Shown here: piece after piece, positions 14,186-26,762 of the stretch
Position numbering within the stretch: position 1 is the stretch's first letter
Layout: each line of letters opens with the position of its first letter
NCBI GenBank assembly: GCA_011032825.1
Contig: JAADJZ010000024.1
Location: 1 to 64,000 of the forward strand
Reading direction: 5' to 3'
Source: Massariosphaeria phaeospora
Taxonomy: Eukaryota > Ascomycota > Dothideomycetes > Pleosporales
Length of the DNA: 64,000 nucleotides
Made by a program: the position numbers and the translations under genes
Notes under the pieces: model-generated
What the model was told of the DNA's origin: nothing
The model's database searches: none
What the model saw: the letters and a program-made list of their open reading frames with translations, nothing else

Positions 14186-17100
14186 TGTCGTAGCTTTTTT
14201 CTGCACCGAAAAGCTAGAGAAAACCGCAGTTTGTTTCGCTTTGCATTTGGTAATTTTAAAAGAGTATTTGCTGTTGTTGTAGCTCTAGGAAATATGCATC
14301 TTCGCTAACGAGTTGGTGCTATTTCGCAAGTAGTACGAGAATAAATGTTGTATAGTCTAGTTTCTTCAATCTCTTCGCTAGTAGTAATTCTCTTAAACTA
14401 AAGTTAGCTTTTACAAAAATAGGTAGATTGTTAACTAACTTTAAGTAAAAACCTCTAGGTAGTAGGTTCGCGTAAGAATAGCTAGATACGTAGGCTTTAT
14501 AGTAACTGTTAAGTGCTAAGAACGAAACTTTACTAGAAATTAGCTTTCATGCGCGAGCCTACAAGCTTATTTACTTTAGTAAATAAATTGTCTATAGAAG
14601 CCAAAGGAAAGCATGCAACAAGCAAGTTAAGTAGGTGCTAAAAGAAAAAGAATAAGTTTTCGCATAGAAGAATAGGTTTTCTTTGTTCGCTAAAATATCG
14701 AACGTACTACGCTTTCTAACCTAAATTAGAAATATAGCTTAAACACTTGCAATGCAGCTGCTGTACACTAACTAGATTCTTTACTAGATAATATAAAATA
14801 AGCATTGCTAATTATAATAAGTTATTTTGTATCTATGCTTTTAACTCAAGATTGGTGCGAATACATAAAGCTAACTAGAAACATGTTTACATACAAAATG
14901 CTCTTGTCTTAACTAACCTCGTGCGCTGCGAAGTAAATTGTTTGTTTAACTTATATTTCTTTAAGTGCTCTATTAAGCGCTTGCTTCTATATTTCAAAGT
15001 TATGTTCTAGTTGATTAAGTAGCACTACTTTCTTAATAGCGTGTTTCTTTGCGGTTGCTTCTTTCAACTCAAAGCTACTAAAGTAGACACTACTACTAAA
15101 AACAATACTAATCTAAGATAAATCTTTTTTTTTCTTGTAGAAAAACCTAGTTATGTAGAATTTATCTGCGTCGCTAGACAAGATCGGAATACAAACGTCA
15201 ACAAGGTTTTTGCTAAGCTTTTTAGTTTTGTTTTTAACGCTTTTAAGTTGTTAGCAGCTGCATTGAAAATACAGTTAGGTAACTATACCAAGTACTATTA
15301 GGTAACTAAATTGTTTTGCTATTAGACTTTCTAAAGAATAACGAGCAGCTCTAACAGTAGAGAAATATAAGAAATTGTTAAGTTAGAATATTTTCACTAG
15401 CGTTTTGTGCTGCTACAATCGACTTTGCTGCGAAGCGAAAACCTTAGGCAGCATAAAAAGTACTTAGATAAATACACGACGCTACTAATAACTCGTGCAA
15501 GCACACTAACATAGGTAAAAGCTTTTTACACTAGCGTAAAAGCTACTTAAAGAATTCGTGTTGCACGACTTGTGCATTACATTACGACTTTAGTTATTAT
15601 AAGTGCGTTTAAAGTTGTAGAAGAAAGCTCTAGCGAAAACTACACTAGTAGCTTCGCACGGCGCTTTTCTTGCATTCTTTTTTTTTCTACTTTTCTAGCG
15701 GACGTAGTTTACGTTCTCGCTCTCTAACTACCTACTTCTACAGCTAGTATTTTACTATTAACGTTAAAATTCTGCTTATCTAAAGAGCTTAGACGCTTGG
15801 TTCTAAAAGCTCTTTAAAACGAACTACCTACTTACGCTAGAAACAAACGCTTAACAACCTCGCGGTTTTAAATAGTTAAAAATAGTTCTACAGAAAAGCA
15901 TGTTTAGGGTTTGTTTCTTACCTTTGGAAACTACTAACAAAGATTAGATAGCTACGAGAAATTATCGCTTAACTTTTTAACTTTTTTCTATTGCTTAGAC
16001 CTTGGCATAGCAGAACCTGCTCAAACAACTAGCGGTTTAGAAATAGAGAAAAGAGGTTGTAGCAACTTGTTAGATTTAAAAGACGTATTTACTATGTAGT
16101 TAAGCGTAGAACGTAATACTACAAAGAAAGTATTCTTTCGTTTTTCGCTAGTAGTAACCGCAACTGCTTGTGTATCTAAGAATAAAAACTGCGACAAAAA
16201 GAAAAAGAAAAGACATTAGCACTTATACTCGGAAGTTTCTGTAGAAGAAATCAACACGGTTGCTAACACTTTTAGTTCTAGTTTAGCACAACTGTCTTGT
16301 AGCGTAATTACTTTACGAGAATTAAGATAGAAGAAGTACGATAGTAATAGTAAAATATAGAAGCTAGTTGAAAGTATATACTTGCAAATAACTATTTATT
16401 GAAACTATAATAACTTCGGCAGAAAGAGAAACACACATTATAATATTATTAAGAATTGATATTAAGCTTTTCAAAGACACTAGGTTTACATTAATCTATT
16501 GTTATTACATCTCAAATGCTTTCGTCTAACTCTAGATTAACTATAAAACAAACAAAGCACTGCTTAAGCTACTCGCGCAACTTTTCTTAGAATCAACTAG
16601 TAAAAATAGAGAAATAGCTAGTCCTGCTAAATCTACAGCGCTATTTTCGGTAGACCTGCTAATTGTTCTAAGCGCATTTCCGCAGATAGAGCAGGTAAGC
16701 AAAGCGCTTGCTCTACTTAAAATAAAGCTTACTCTCAACGCAACAATACAACTTTTTTCAAACTGCAAAACTGTTAGCGTAATAACGTAGTTTAGGTAAG
16801 CTACTTGCTAATAGTAACACAGCTTTGTTAACAAAAACGGCCGTAATAGTTAAACTAAGACATAGAAGACATGCGGCTGCGGCTGCTATTGTAAGCACTC
16901 GTAGAGTGTTTAGTACTGCTTTTTTAGAGCTGCCTGTTTTCAATTTTTTGTATCTACAATATGTCGAAATATAGGCAGCTAAAATAGAGCCTGTAAAGAG
17001 AATGTTTGTACTCGAAACAATAACGACTACTTAAGGCAAAAAGCTGAAGAGCATTAGCTACGTAAGATTCTTTTCTTAATATACATACTTTAAAGCAAAG

Positions 17101-17580
17101 ACGATACAAAGAGCAAACTGCATGGCAGTAATTAACATTATTTTAATTGTCTAGAGCACTGCATGGACTTTTGTAGAGCGTTGAAAAAAGAATGTAATCT
17201 TATAAAAGGAGTAAACCTAAGAGCGAATTAGTACTTAAGCTGCGTTCTAAGGGACCTTACGTACCTCAACTAACAGAATTACTTAAATAGAAACAATTTA
17301 AAGAGCTCGTTGCGCTAACTTCTTAAAATCTAGGTGTTGAATAACAGAAAGGACAATAGAACAGAGGTAGGCTAAAGGTGCAAGCTAGTTGAATATCCTT
17401 AACAGCGTCTGCAATATCGCTCGACTAATAAGAGAAAGAAAAAGTAGTACGATAATAACTGTAGAAATTGTCTATAGACAACTCTCTAGATCTGTTGCTA
17501 TATTTGTAGTGCTACTAAAGTTGAATGTTAAAGCACAAGATTATATTCAAGAGAATAACCTAAGCTTAGGCTATTAGTTA

Positions 17581-19066
17581 TTTTTCCTGACTCCTATGCT
17601 GCGATGCTAGCAAGTGGGTAGCGTAGAGTGAACTTGCTCGTTCGTGAAGTCCACGGCTCGCTTGCGGCGTCAAGGCCGTCATGACATGTTTCGTAGCCGC
17701 GATGTCCGAGCAACACCGGCGCCAGCCTCAAGGTCGGTAACATGACGCTCTAGATGTGCCGGATAATTGTGTCACCTAGACTAGGTCATGCTTATGTTGG
17801 TTAACTAGCTTTTGTGACTGGATGTAAAGCTGGACATCTGCATGCAAGAAACATCCGGCGGTAGGAGTTCCGTGCATGAGGGGTCGAGCACTTTCCGGAT
17901 GTAAAACTGGACATCCGCCTGTGGGCCGGTAGAACGGGAGCGTGGACAGGAGCGTGGACGCAGGCCGCCGAATGCAGGTGTCATTTTATCAGCTTTTTCA
18001 CCCGGATGTAAGACTGGACATCCGAGGCGGCACCATTTGGTGATTGTGGACTCTACGGAGCCGGGGGTCTCCTGCGTGTGCTTGTGCAAACGTGCCACGT
18101 ACGTTCGCATGTACGAAGTGGGGCTTGCTTCGCCAGCGATGGGCTCCTAGCTGCTTGTGATTCCAGGTCTGGTAGTGTTAGATCGCAAGGCGTGCTCGAC
18201 GTTCTGAGCCTGTTAGGTACCTCTTTATTAGAGCGGGACCGGATTCTATAGTATTGTCGAGGACGTCCTTCACCTTGACCCTCAGTCCTTCACTGGTCGC
18301 TGGATTCTTCCTTTTGTCTTCCGCTATCCCTGCCTGCTGCCATCCTGCTTGGCACTGCATGAAAGTGTCAGGTGAGTGAGGCTTCGCTAGGGCCTGCTAT
18401 CATCAGCACAAGGTCTCATGATGGAAATCTTCGTGGCGAAGACCCAGCATGCTGCCCATTGCTTTTTACATGACGAAGTGCGCAAGGGGTTTCACTCATT
18501 TCACTCATTTCGCTTGTTTCACTCGTTTTCCAAGCATTGATTAGGCACAAAATGCGATCTTCAAGCACATTGCCGATCACTAGTGGTACACACAGGCCCC
18601 ATTATTTCACCGGCTGCACTTCTGTGCATGCGGACGTAATTTTGCACAGAAACACAAGCAGGGAAGCCCCCAGCCGCTCAGATGTCCTTTTTACAGTCCC
18701 CGGCTCAGCTTTGTAGTGCAGCCGCCTTGCAAGGGGTTGTGAAAGATCAATAGGTCATGAGCATAAGCATATTGTCCGCGTTTGATGCGGGTTGCTCAAC
18801 CTACCACGATGCGAAACACGTCTTTCTATCTGCACATGTCTCCAGGGCGCTCAAGTTCGTCATTGCTGACGCCTGCTCCGCATAGAGACTCGCCGGCCGG
18901 GCGAAAAAGTGGCACAGCAACCCGAAAACAGTTCGTTACGATGTATGACATTTGCCGCTAATAAAAGCTCATAGCGAGCCTCGGTCGGGTAACTCTTTGC
19001 ATTCTTGTTCTAGTCGCGTCAGTCACTAAGTCTTACCCAGTACTATCTCCTGTTCAAACCGCTCTC
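17581..19066. other. Gene-free spacer with dispersed palindromic motif
   Basis: Balanced-GC DNA right of the AT-rich block. I see no protein gene. It holds three copies of a GGATGT..ACATCC interrupted-palindrome motif (17820-18023) and a short run of TTTCACTCATT-type repeats near 18,488-18,530. The last part may contain the promoter of the gene that follows. Confidence 0.5.
17820..18023. repeat. Three copies of an interrupted palindrome
   Basis: Copies at 17820-17839, 17897-17916 and 18004-18023 share the form GGATGTaaaactggACATCC: arms GGATGT and ACATCC around an 8-nt spacer that is itself conserved (AARRCTGG). Outside the 20-22 bp motif the flanks are only weakly alike. Related copies lie at 21.5-21.7 kb. 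Confidence 0.65.
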
Positions 19067-19793
19067 ATGACCCTCTTATCAGACAGTCCGACAGCATCTA
19101 CCTTCCAGCCTCCAGAAGATCTCATCATCTCAATCCTCCACCCGCCTCCAAGCTCAACGTACACCTACCAAGCAATTCAATTTCTGTGCGCGAGAAATCA
19201 AGCTTCGGATAGTTCTGTTCATCCGTTGTTTTGGGTGACTAGGGCCTGTTTTCACCGTTGCATAAATTTTCAGATGATGTACCTATCGTTGCTCGAACGG
19301 CCGGGCTTATCTCAAACGCGATACAGGCGAATGATATCCCTCATGGACTCAACGTTCATGGTAGATAGAGGCTGTGGTTTTGGATCTGCAGATTTGGTTA
19401 GCCTTCGGTGTCAGCGCCAAGAGTGCGCGGCGTTTTCCGCTAAGCTGAATTCAGTGCCAGGTGTACGTTATCTTGAGTAAGTCTGTGCGCTCGGATTAGA
19501 TCGCTCGACTTTTCCCCCTTTAGGTCTTAGATGAGCATGGACCAGCATCCCCTCGAATCAGATTCTTCCTTAAACGCTGGAGCTGGTGGAGTTTTTGCTG
19601 CATGTTCTTGATATTGGGAATCTCTATCGGATCGCATCTCGCCCGCTCTTCCATTCACAAGATGCCCTCGTTAATGACCCATCAACCTACATCTAGACCA
19701 GTTTTATGTAGTTCGCCTGCCGCAATCCGCCAGCTGGACATGGTTCCGGCGACAGGCCCATCGTCAGCTCTAATCGGGCAACTTTCTGATTAG
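19067..19793 (+). CDS. Hypothetical protein, two exons (tentative)
   Basis: The proposed model joins 19067-19460 to 19531-19793 across a 70-bp intron (GTGTAC..TTAG), giving 218 aa. The join is in phase and adds a hydrophobic segment (WWSFCCMFLILGISIGSHL) that could span a membrane. The alternative is a single 137-aa ORF ending at 19480. The N-terminal part is Pro/Ser-rich and contains several Cys, with no motif I recognise. It lies about 150 bp upstream of the membrane-protein gene on the same strand. Codon composition is unremarkable. The intron donor is not a strong consensus, so both the structure and the reality of this gene are uncertain. Confidence 0.35.
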
Positions 19794-19945
19794 AGAAATA
19801 TGGCGTCGCCCACTCTCTACGACATATTATAGGTGCTTCCCACGATGGGGCTAGACGTCCTTCAATTCATCGCCTTACCACCTTTTCAGTCTCACCGGTT
19901 GCCTTCCTGCTCGTTCTCTGCCTGCGTTGACTCCACCGTACGACG

Positions 19946-21215
19946 ATGAAGGGCTTATTGAATGCATTCTTCACCTGTGCGGTGTTCATCTGTATAGTGC
20001 TTACTGGTCTGCTCGGCCTTGCTCAGATATTCTGGCCGGGATTTACATCGCAACTCGCATTTCCATTGTTGTTGAAGCTGGCTTGGCTGTATGGGTTTAT
20101 TATTGAAGTATGTACTGACCCATTCGGAAGGAAAACTACTAACAATAACATAGGCCGCTTTTCTCATACCTCGTGGGTTACGCATAATCCGTAGACTGCA
20201 GTTGGTTCCTATTATCACTGTGACTGCCGGTTTACTTCAAGTCGGGGGCTTGGGGATCTCTTTTTACGATGACGATACTGGGAGGTATGTCGCTTTCGCC
20301 GGAGGCAGCTTATTCCATTTATCTGCGGCGGCTGCGTTCAGTTACTGTCTGAAGCATAAAATCGCTAGGCATCGAAAGGTTGTATCTTTTACAGTTATCT
20401 ACACATTTGCAGCCTTGGGTGGCTTCGGGTTTATACCCATCAGCAATAGAAACACGTTCCTTCTAGTAAGTCAGTTATACTTACCAAGTCTTCAGACTAA
20501 TTACGATAGGCGAATTGTATCTTAGGATGTTGTTTGAATGTTGGTCTTCTAGTTCTCGTCCAAATAGAGGGGCACAAGGAAGGAGACGGAGCTACCTCTG
20601 CGGACTTACGAGACGATAGCGGCCTTTCGGCGCGCCTGAGCTTGGGAGAATACAATCTGGATATTAAGGAGCGCAATGTAGGAGTGTAAGTCAGAGGCCA
20701 TATTCTCTGTTCTAAAAGCTAACTGGTATCGTAGGAACCGGCCCATCGTACTTGGCCAGCAGACCATTCATACCGAAAAATACGGTCTTCCCACATCTCC
20801 ACCTAGTCCTCCATCTATTTCGACACCCACTTGGAACATGCCGGAGAAAACGTGTCGCCGTTCTATCCTTGATATTAAAGTATTGGAGAATGGTGTACAG
20901 GCACGAATGTTGGTCATGGAAACTGAAAAAGACAGAACAGTGCTTCGACTGGTCACAGAGAGTTGGGACATGATTTCTCGCGACTTGAGACTACAACTGG
21001 AGGAATACATTGGCGAGACTGCATACTACATTGCTACCCAACTTTCACAGGCGAAAGGTGGAACTGGGATGGTCATTTTTGCCGAACCGGATCTTTCTGA
21101 CTGTGGATTTCCCTCTCAGGATTGTAAGACACTTTCAGATGGAGGTAGCCTTGAGATCCTGGGACAAACAGGACTTGATCACATCCGGTGGATGTGTATG
21201 AAGCCGTACAGTTGA
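19946..21215 (+). CDS. Predicted six-helix membrane protein
   Basis: Four exons (19946-20107, 20154-20465, 20510-20685, 20735-21215) join in phase to encode 376 aa. Introns of 46, 44 and 49 bp have GTATGT or GTAAGT donors, and CTAAC/CTAAT-type branch sites are visible in them. The first about 190 residues hold six hydrophobic segments: one near the N-terminus (FFTCAVFICIVLTGLLGLA), one around FPLLLKLAWLYGFIIE, then segments around PIITVTAGLLQVGGLGI, AGGSLFHLSAAAAFSYCL, TVIYTFAALGGFGFI and NCILGCCLNVGLLVLVQ. The C-terminal about 180 residues are hydrophilic and probably cytosolic. I do not recognise the family; the topology suits a small fungal integral membrane protein. Stopping at the later acceptor (20525) would truncate it after two residues, which is why the 20509 acceptor was chosen. 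Confidence 0.65.
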
Positions 21216-22266
21216 AGTTCTTTGTAACCTTCTCTCTTTGGTTACAGCCAAGACCCTCCTTTTGTATTTCTATCTTCAAGTTTTCAAGTCTTTCTAGCAG
21301 TCAATACAATATCACCGTTTCTATGCTACCGCAAAGGGAACCGCGTAACTAGGCTACGTGATTAACGTCATAAAAGAGATTCCAGGAACCGTTGACGTTG
21401 TCTTGTGGAGAAAATCTTGACGCTGCTCTGGCCTATGTCGTTGTCCCCCGGTGCTGGACGCGTAAAAAAGGCCAGAGGAGCGGGCGTCATCCACAACTTG
21501 CAGGGGGCCCCTGCTTGTGGGAATCAATATCCACTAGATGGAAAACTGGACATGCGCAAGTAAAAAAGGACATTCGGGGGCGGGCGTCGTCCAAAGAGCT
21601 TGCTTGGGGCCCCCTGCTTGGTGTCGGAATCAAGATTCACGTGCCACCCGGTTGTGAAACTGGACATCCGAATGGCGGCACTTAATCAGTAGTACGTAAT
21701 GCCTATCTGATGTACAAATGTTGCTCTGTATGCACCTGCTCGAATAAGGGGGGTTTTTGATTGTGTTTTGTGCAACGAGAGTGCAGCCGTCCGATAGCGG
21801 GCGCTTACATAAGCCTCTCGTAGCCGAACAGTCGTTGGTTTTGTGGGCCCTCTGCGAGAGATTGGGCGTGATTAGCCGAAAGTCGTCGTTTTTTATGCCT
21901 CCACGTGAAGAGAGAGGCCAAGTCTGTACAGATGTAAAGGATTGAGAGATCATGCAAAGGATGAGGAGTGAGTTGATTGTTGGTAGTCTACGAAGTGAAC
22001 ACTATATAGATGGCAGAGATGTACTAGGCCCGATGGAGACTAGATGAAATCTAGTACCTCTAACCGTAACAACAGATAAGGTGTGATTGATTTATTCCAT
22101 TACGTATGACTCGAACACCTTGGCTACTTTGAATAAATGGCTCCATCGTCCTATCGTCCGCATGATCCTTTCCAACATGCCCTTAAACGGACAGCCATTA
22201 ACCTATCGTTCTCCATAAACGCCGAACTCGCTCCAAAACATTTGCATCCCTTCAGAGTCATCTTTG
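21216..22266. other. Gene-free spacer with about 100-bp tandem duplication
   Basis: No gene seen. At about 21,482-21,670 a unit of about 100 bp is present twice (starts near 21,482 and 21,580). Shared blocks are GGGCGTC.TCC, GGGGCCCCCTGCTTG.TG and CGGAATCAA.AT.CAC, and each unit ends in a diverged copy of the ...GAAAACTGGACAT.CG motif also found at 17.8-18.0 kb. The repeat is probably an old non-coding element. Confidence 0.5.
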
Positions 22267-24357
22267 TCAAATGCGGTACTGGCATGAGTCGTTGATATGC
22301 GTATACCCTAGGAGAGCGTCCTCTAAAATGAAGCACCCGCAGCTATTGAGGAACTTCTTGATGTTGAATGAACTTGGTGTCAGACAGGTGAGACGTTTCC
22401 GGATAGTGGAATTCTCAACACGGCCTGGCAATTCGCACGTTTGGACGATGTGCCTGTGCACCGTCTCTGGCAGTGCGAGTTTTCGAAGATATTCCTGGTA
22501 AATTTTGTCAATGGTGGCCGATTGTTGTCGGAGTTTCCTTATCTTATTCTTCATTCTGTCCTCAGTGATATTTGGGTATGTTTTACCCAACTCTCTTGCC
22601 GCATCTGCTACTGGTTGTTGCATGAGCATTTCAAACATGCTGATCAACAGCTTGTGATCCCATTCTATGGGAAATTTCTCTGGGTAACGGATGCTGCGAT
22701 CAGTGATGCGCTTCCGTAGCTTTTCCTCGAGCTTTTTTGTCGGCTCCCACGGCTGCTCCTTGCAATTATCCTTGTGCAGCCTTGTTGGGTTGCCTTCGCT
22801 GATCGGAGCGCATGGCATGTCGTACAGTATCCTCCGACAAGTTGGGCCACTACAGTAAGGTTCAGCCATTCTAACAATCTGCGCCATGGTAAAACTCTTC
22901 ATAATTCTTATGAACCAGTGTATGATATCTCGCAATGGCACCTGACGTATAGATCCTCGACAATGGTCCTTGTGGTGTAAATACTTGTCGTCCTGCTTAG
23001 AGCAACATGGCTCATATTCGTCGCCGTCGTCTGCACCGCCGCGACTGTGCGGGCGATAGGGCTGTGAGAATAACTTTCGTGGCTTGTTGCTTCTCAGTTG
23101 GCCGCCGCGGTCACTGCTCCCGCTGCTGCTATCAACACCGCGGCATCTCTTAGAATCTTGACCTCGGTCCTGCGCAGCTGGAAGAGAGTTTAGACTAGAA
23201 GGACTGGAAGGACGGTTCATGAGTAATTTGTTGTGGGAAGAACGCTTTCGCGTCCTTAAGAGTCCCGCCCGCTCAAGGTGCTGATTCGATGTCGTGCTTG
23301 GCGGTTGAGTGTGCGGCTGGTAAGACAGAAGGCGTTTCCGCTTGCGCGTCAGCTATGTTCCTTGATTACTAGTGTCATCGTCGGTGTCGCTCTCAGATCT
23401 GTCGCTGTTGTTGCCGCTCGTGCTTTCGAGGGGAGCGGACTCGCCTTGCCAGTATTAGATAAAAGCAAAACACTTGCAATAGCGCGCGCTTACCTAGTGC
23501 CTCTGCCTTTAAGTCTACAGGCTCCTGCGGCTGATGCATTGCAACGCGAGCTTCTAACAGGGTGTTCCTATTGGCCTCTTGCGTTCGCTGCTCTATTGCC
23601 TCGATTGACGGCCCAGTGGACGATGTTGATGGTGCCGAGAAGAGTTCGCGACGTCCAGGCCCACTATGTTGAGATTCGGGTCCATCATCCAGGATGAGAG
23701 CATCCTCTATGCCCTCTGTCTCGTAATGGTCTTTGCTCAAGACGTCCGCAACGCCAAAACCATCGTGATTTTGCGTACCTAAAATCGGGTCGTGAGGGTA
23801 GCCGTCATCGTTATTGTCGGTATCTAATTCGGATTGATTGTCGGCGATGACGATTGCACACCCTACGCAGTGTTAGAACAGTTACGTAACATCCTAATAG
23901 AACCTAGGGCTTACCTAGACTGTTACCCTCAGAAGGCGCCAGTTGACCTGAGCTCTTCTCACTTAGGACTTCTACAGAAATCCCCCTCGGGACGAAATGC
24001 TCGACTTTCATGCCTTGTTTGTCGTCCTGAGCATGGGAACCGTCTAAACAGCCAATATCGCCTTTGCAACTAAACATTTTGAGATCGCAAGTGTATTCGC
24101 CGGCTGCGTTCAGTCAGTCATCAAAGAACGCAGGAATGACGGCTTTGGGAATGCCTACCTGATACTAAATCAATGTCTCTAGCTTGATGCGATGGAAGAG
24201 CAAGGCTGGTACTTGGATACTCGTTAGGAGCAGTGTGTTCGTGGCCGTCAGGTGGCATCGTTTTCGTGTGCTTACGGCGCCAGGTCGGCTTTGGCTCCAG
24301 AGGTCCATTGTAAGAAACGAATTGGAAGTTCTGCATCGGAAAAGAATCGAAAGACAT
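22267..24357 (-). CDS. Cys/His-containing hypothetical gene, probably broken
   Basis: Exons 24159-24357, 23915-24103, 23494-23862 and a last exon starting at 23444 join in phase through introns of 55, 52 and 49 bp with GTAGGC/GTAAGC donors and a CTAAC branch. The final frame runs to the stop at 22267 but is interrupted by one TAG at 23353-23355. No intron of the right phase removing this TAG was found. The product would be about 640 residues, with a Ser/Pro-rich N-terminus and clustered Cys/His (CCSKQDDKYLHHKDHC, CSGPTCRRILYDMPC) that could bind zinc. The 317-residue part starting with ATG at 23220 is the longest uninterrupted piece and may be what an annotation pipeline calls. Family and function are unknown. 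CAG or TGG changed to TAG is a RIP-type substitution. Confidence 0.5.
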
Positions 24358-25759
24358 CGTCGTGCTACTGTTGCTGCTTTTGGGAGGTCTAGTGGTGCGA
24401 GTAATGTGGAGGCGCTGTAGTTTAAGTAGGCGAAGGTTCTACGCTGCGATCCACCTCTCGGAAAGCTAGCTTGAATGCCCTTGAGCGCTCTAGCAGGCAG
24501 CAGTCGGCACGAGACGGCGTTCGAAACGCAGACTCTAGGGGTACACAAGATTGGAGCCGAATCAGCAACCGCGCAGCTGCGTAGTGTTGGCGGCCTTCGC
24601 ATGAAGCCCCTCTTCCTTCGGACAAGAAAGTATGTGACGGTCCCGCTGATACTCGACATGGTACAAAGAACTGCGACGCTAGCTTCCCACAGGCCAGGTT
24701 GTGCTGTCGCCATGTACCTCCCCTTTTCCGTCGGAACCCGCCGGCTCAACACGAGCTGGGAGAGACCCAATCTGGTTGATCCGCGTCCATAGGCTGACCA
24801 GAGAGATCCCAACACGGATGGTTAGCTCATCGGTGACCCCGAAACTCACGCTTGGGCTCAAACTCTCGTCCAAGCTTCGGGCTTCGCTCTAGTCCTTCGC
24901 TCCCTGTAATTAGTGACACCGGAATGCAGACCGTCGTGTGGACCCAAGCTCCACCAATCCGATGCGCAGTGTAGCATGGGCGAGTACATGCTGCGACTGC
25001 CACCTGCCCGGCTGAGTAGCGGGTGGTGGCCTAGCCGCGCCTCCCTGGCGTGATTCTGGTGACATCCGGCTTTCACCGGCACTTGCACGGCTTGAGGTCC
25101 ATTGTTTCTCCAGGGCTACGTGGTCTCGTAACCTTGCTAGGCGTCCGGATAAAATGGCACCGGCGTAACCCCTCCTCCTGAGACATGATCAGGGCGTCCG
25201 AGGCAATGCTGTTGCCGCCCTGGGCGCGGGTAATGACGTGGCAGGTCGAAGAGCTACCGGACCGGTGGGATCTGGAAGGAGAAGAGCCAAAGAGTGAGTG
25301 TTGATGGCCGTCTAAGAGAGATTTCGAGATAGAGAGCGGCAGATATTCACTGCTTAGCTACGGTGAAGGCCGAGGAATTGAAGCGGCCAAAGTCCCAGAA
25401 AATAGTAGGTAGCCTCGCTAATTCTGGAGGAGAAGATTCATAGACGCGGACTGCGAGCATTTACGGCGCAGCGCCCTCATCGGACCAAGGGGAATTGAAC
25501 GCAGGACCGGGCGGTGCAGCGGTTGCATGGCTCCCTAGGGGCAAGAAAATGCCTCACGGTAGATCGGAGCGGCCAATGAGGCGGAGGGAGGGTGTTAGGG
25601 AGAAAGAGACTATGAAGTTGGGGGATAAACCGGCGAGGGAAGCGTGCTTTTATGTGATGGGGTCAGCGCACGGGCCAAATAAAAGCAGCGAGACGTTAAG
25701 CGAACGTCCATTTCCCGCTGCGGAAGCCTCTCTTTCCTAATGCAGCTCCACTCTCACAC

Positions 25760-26000
25760 ATATACCTAGCTCGATAATAGAATACGTTAGTGCTTTAAAT
25801 TTTTCTAAGCACTTTCTTTCTAAGCACTAAAAAATATAACCAAAGTAAAATAAAACGTAGCTGCAGTAGCTAACAGGAATAAAGTACATATGCACTAAAA
25901 GAACATGCAGTAAGCAGCTTTGCTTAACTTAGATCTTAAACTCTTCTAGCAGTGCTTCAAATTCTACCAAGCACTTTTTCTCCAAGCACTTCTGTGCTGC
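25760..26000. repeat. AT-rich insert with AAGCACTTT repeats
   Basis: A short AT-rich island resembles the composition of the 1-17.6 kb block inside otherwise GC-balanced DNA. TAAGCACTTT/CAAGCACTTT-type words recur (about 25,807, 25,822, 25,968 and 25,985), partly in a tandem TTTCTAAGCACT arrangement. It may be a solo remnant of a small element hit by RIP. No terminal repeats were confirmed. Confidence 0.35.
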
Positions 26001-26762
26001 CGTAAGATCAAACCGTGCGACGCGGTCCAGATGTTGAATCGACCTAGTGCATCAACACCGAGAGAACCCGTGTCATTGTCTGTGCCTGTGTCTGCACCAT
26101 CCCTACCCCTACCCCTGAATCTTACTGGCCGTTGTTGACCAGTGGCGCAGAGTCGTCGTCATCGAGCCCGTCATTGAAAACATTGTTGTGAGATGACCAG
26201 AGACTGATAGTGAAGCAAGATGCAACGAAATGTAGTCCGAGTCGTCGTCCATATTCGCCGCGCTGCCATATCGATGGGAAAGACGTCGAGCGGATGAGAA
26301 GAGGGTTGTCGAACGTCTCCTGCAGCATCGACACCGAGAGAACCGGTACTGCACCAGATCAGAGTCAGCCCAGGGAAGCAAATGCCAGTGTATGTTACCG
26401 AGGAGGATGGCGGAGATGAAAGCGGGAAGATGTGCGAGGTGTGGACTGATCGTACAGAATGACGAGTGGAGATTTGGCGCTGGCAAAGGGGCTATCTTAA
26501 GTTCCACGCCTTCCATAGTCGAAATCGAGGATCCATAACGCAGCGCATGACCATGTGGTCGCTGGCACGGACACTGGGCCAAACCGAGATTGATCGAGGT
26601 CGGCTCCGCCTGATGTTGCAAACAGTGCTCGACCACAGCCATCTGATGGATTCATATTATACTTGGGATCAAAGACGGATGAAGACGACATTGGAGACTT
26701 CCAGTCGGAGAACGGCATGAGTGGAGTGGAACCGCAGCTGGGACCCATAGCTGACCACTATT

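Larger units (their letters stand above)
1..17580. repeat. AT-rich, RIP-like degenerate repeat block
   Basis: The whole stretch is AT-rich and saturated with TA, TAG and CTA. No open frame exceeds about 100 codons, while CpG dinucleotides remain frequent. Composition changes abruptly to balanced GC near 17,580. This is the pattern expected when repeat-induced point mutation (CpA to TpA on both strands) has destroyed transposons in an ascomycete. At least two decayed frames survive (separate entries) with TAG/TAA as their only stops, as expected from CAG, CAA and TGG codons hit by RIP. No intact gene, tRNA or rRNA was recognised, and no terminal repeats could be delimited by eye. The element families are unknown. 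The block reaches the left edge of the window, so its full extent is not visible. Confidence 0.8.

Noticed and set aside
1..17580. Mitochondrial or bacterial AT-rich insert
   Set aside because: No mitochondrial gene or rRNA is seen, CpG remains frequent, and stops are biased to TAG/TAA in traceable frames, which fits RIP better.
24165..24815. 216-codon minus-strand ORF
   Set aside because: It overlaps the better supported first exon of the Cys/His gene in another frame, has Arg/Ser/Leu-rich random composition and no motif.
26109..26642. 177-codon minus-strand ORF
   Set aside because: No domain, splice logic or coherent composition, and it lies in a gene-poor stretch with competing ORFs on the other strand.
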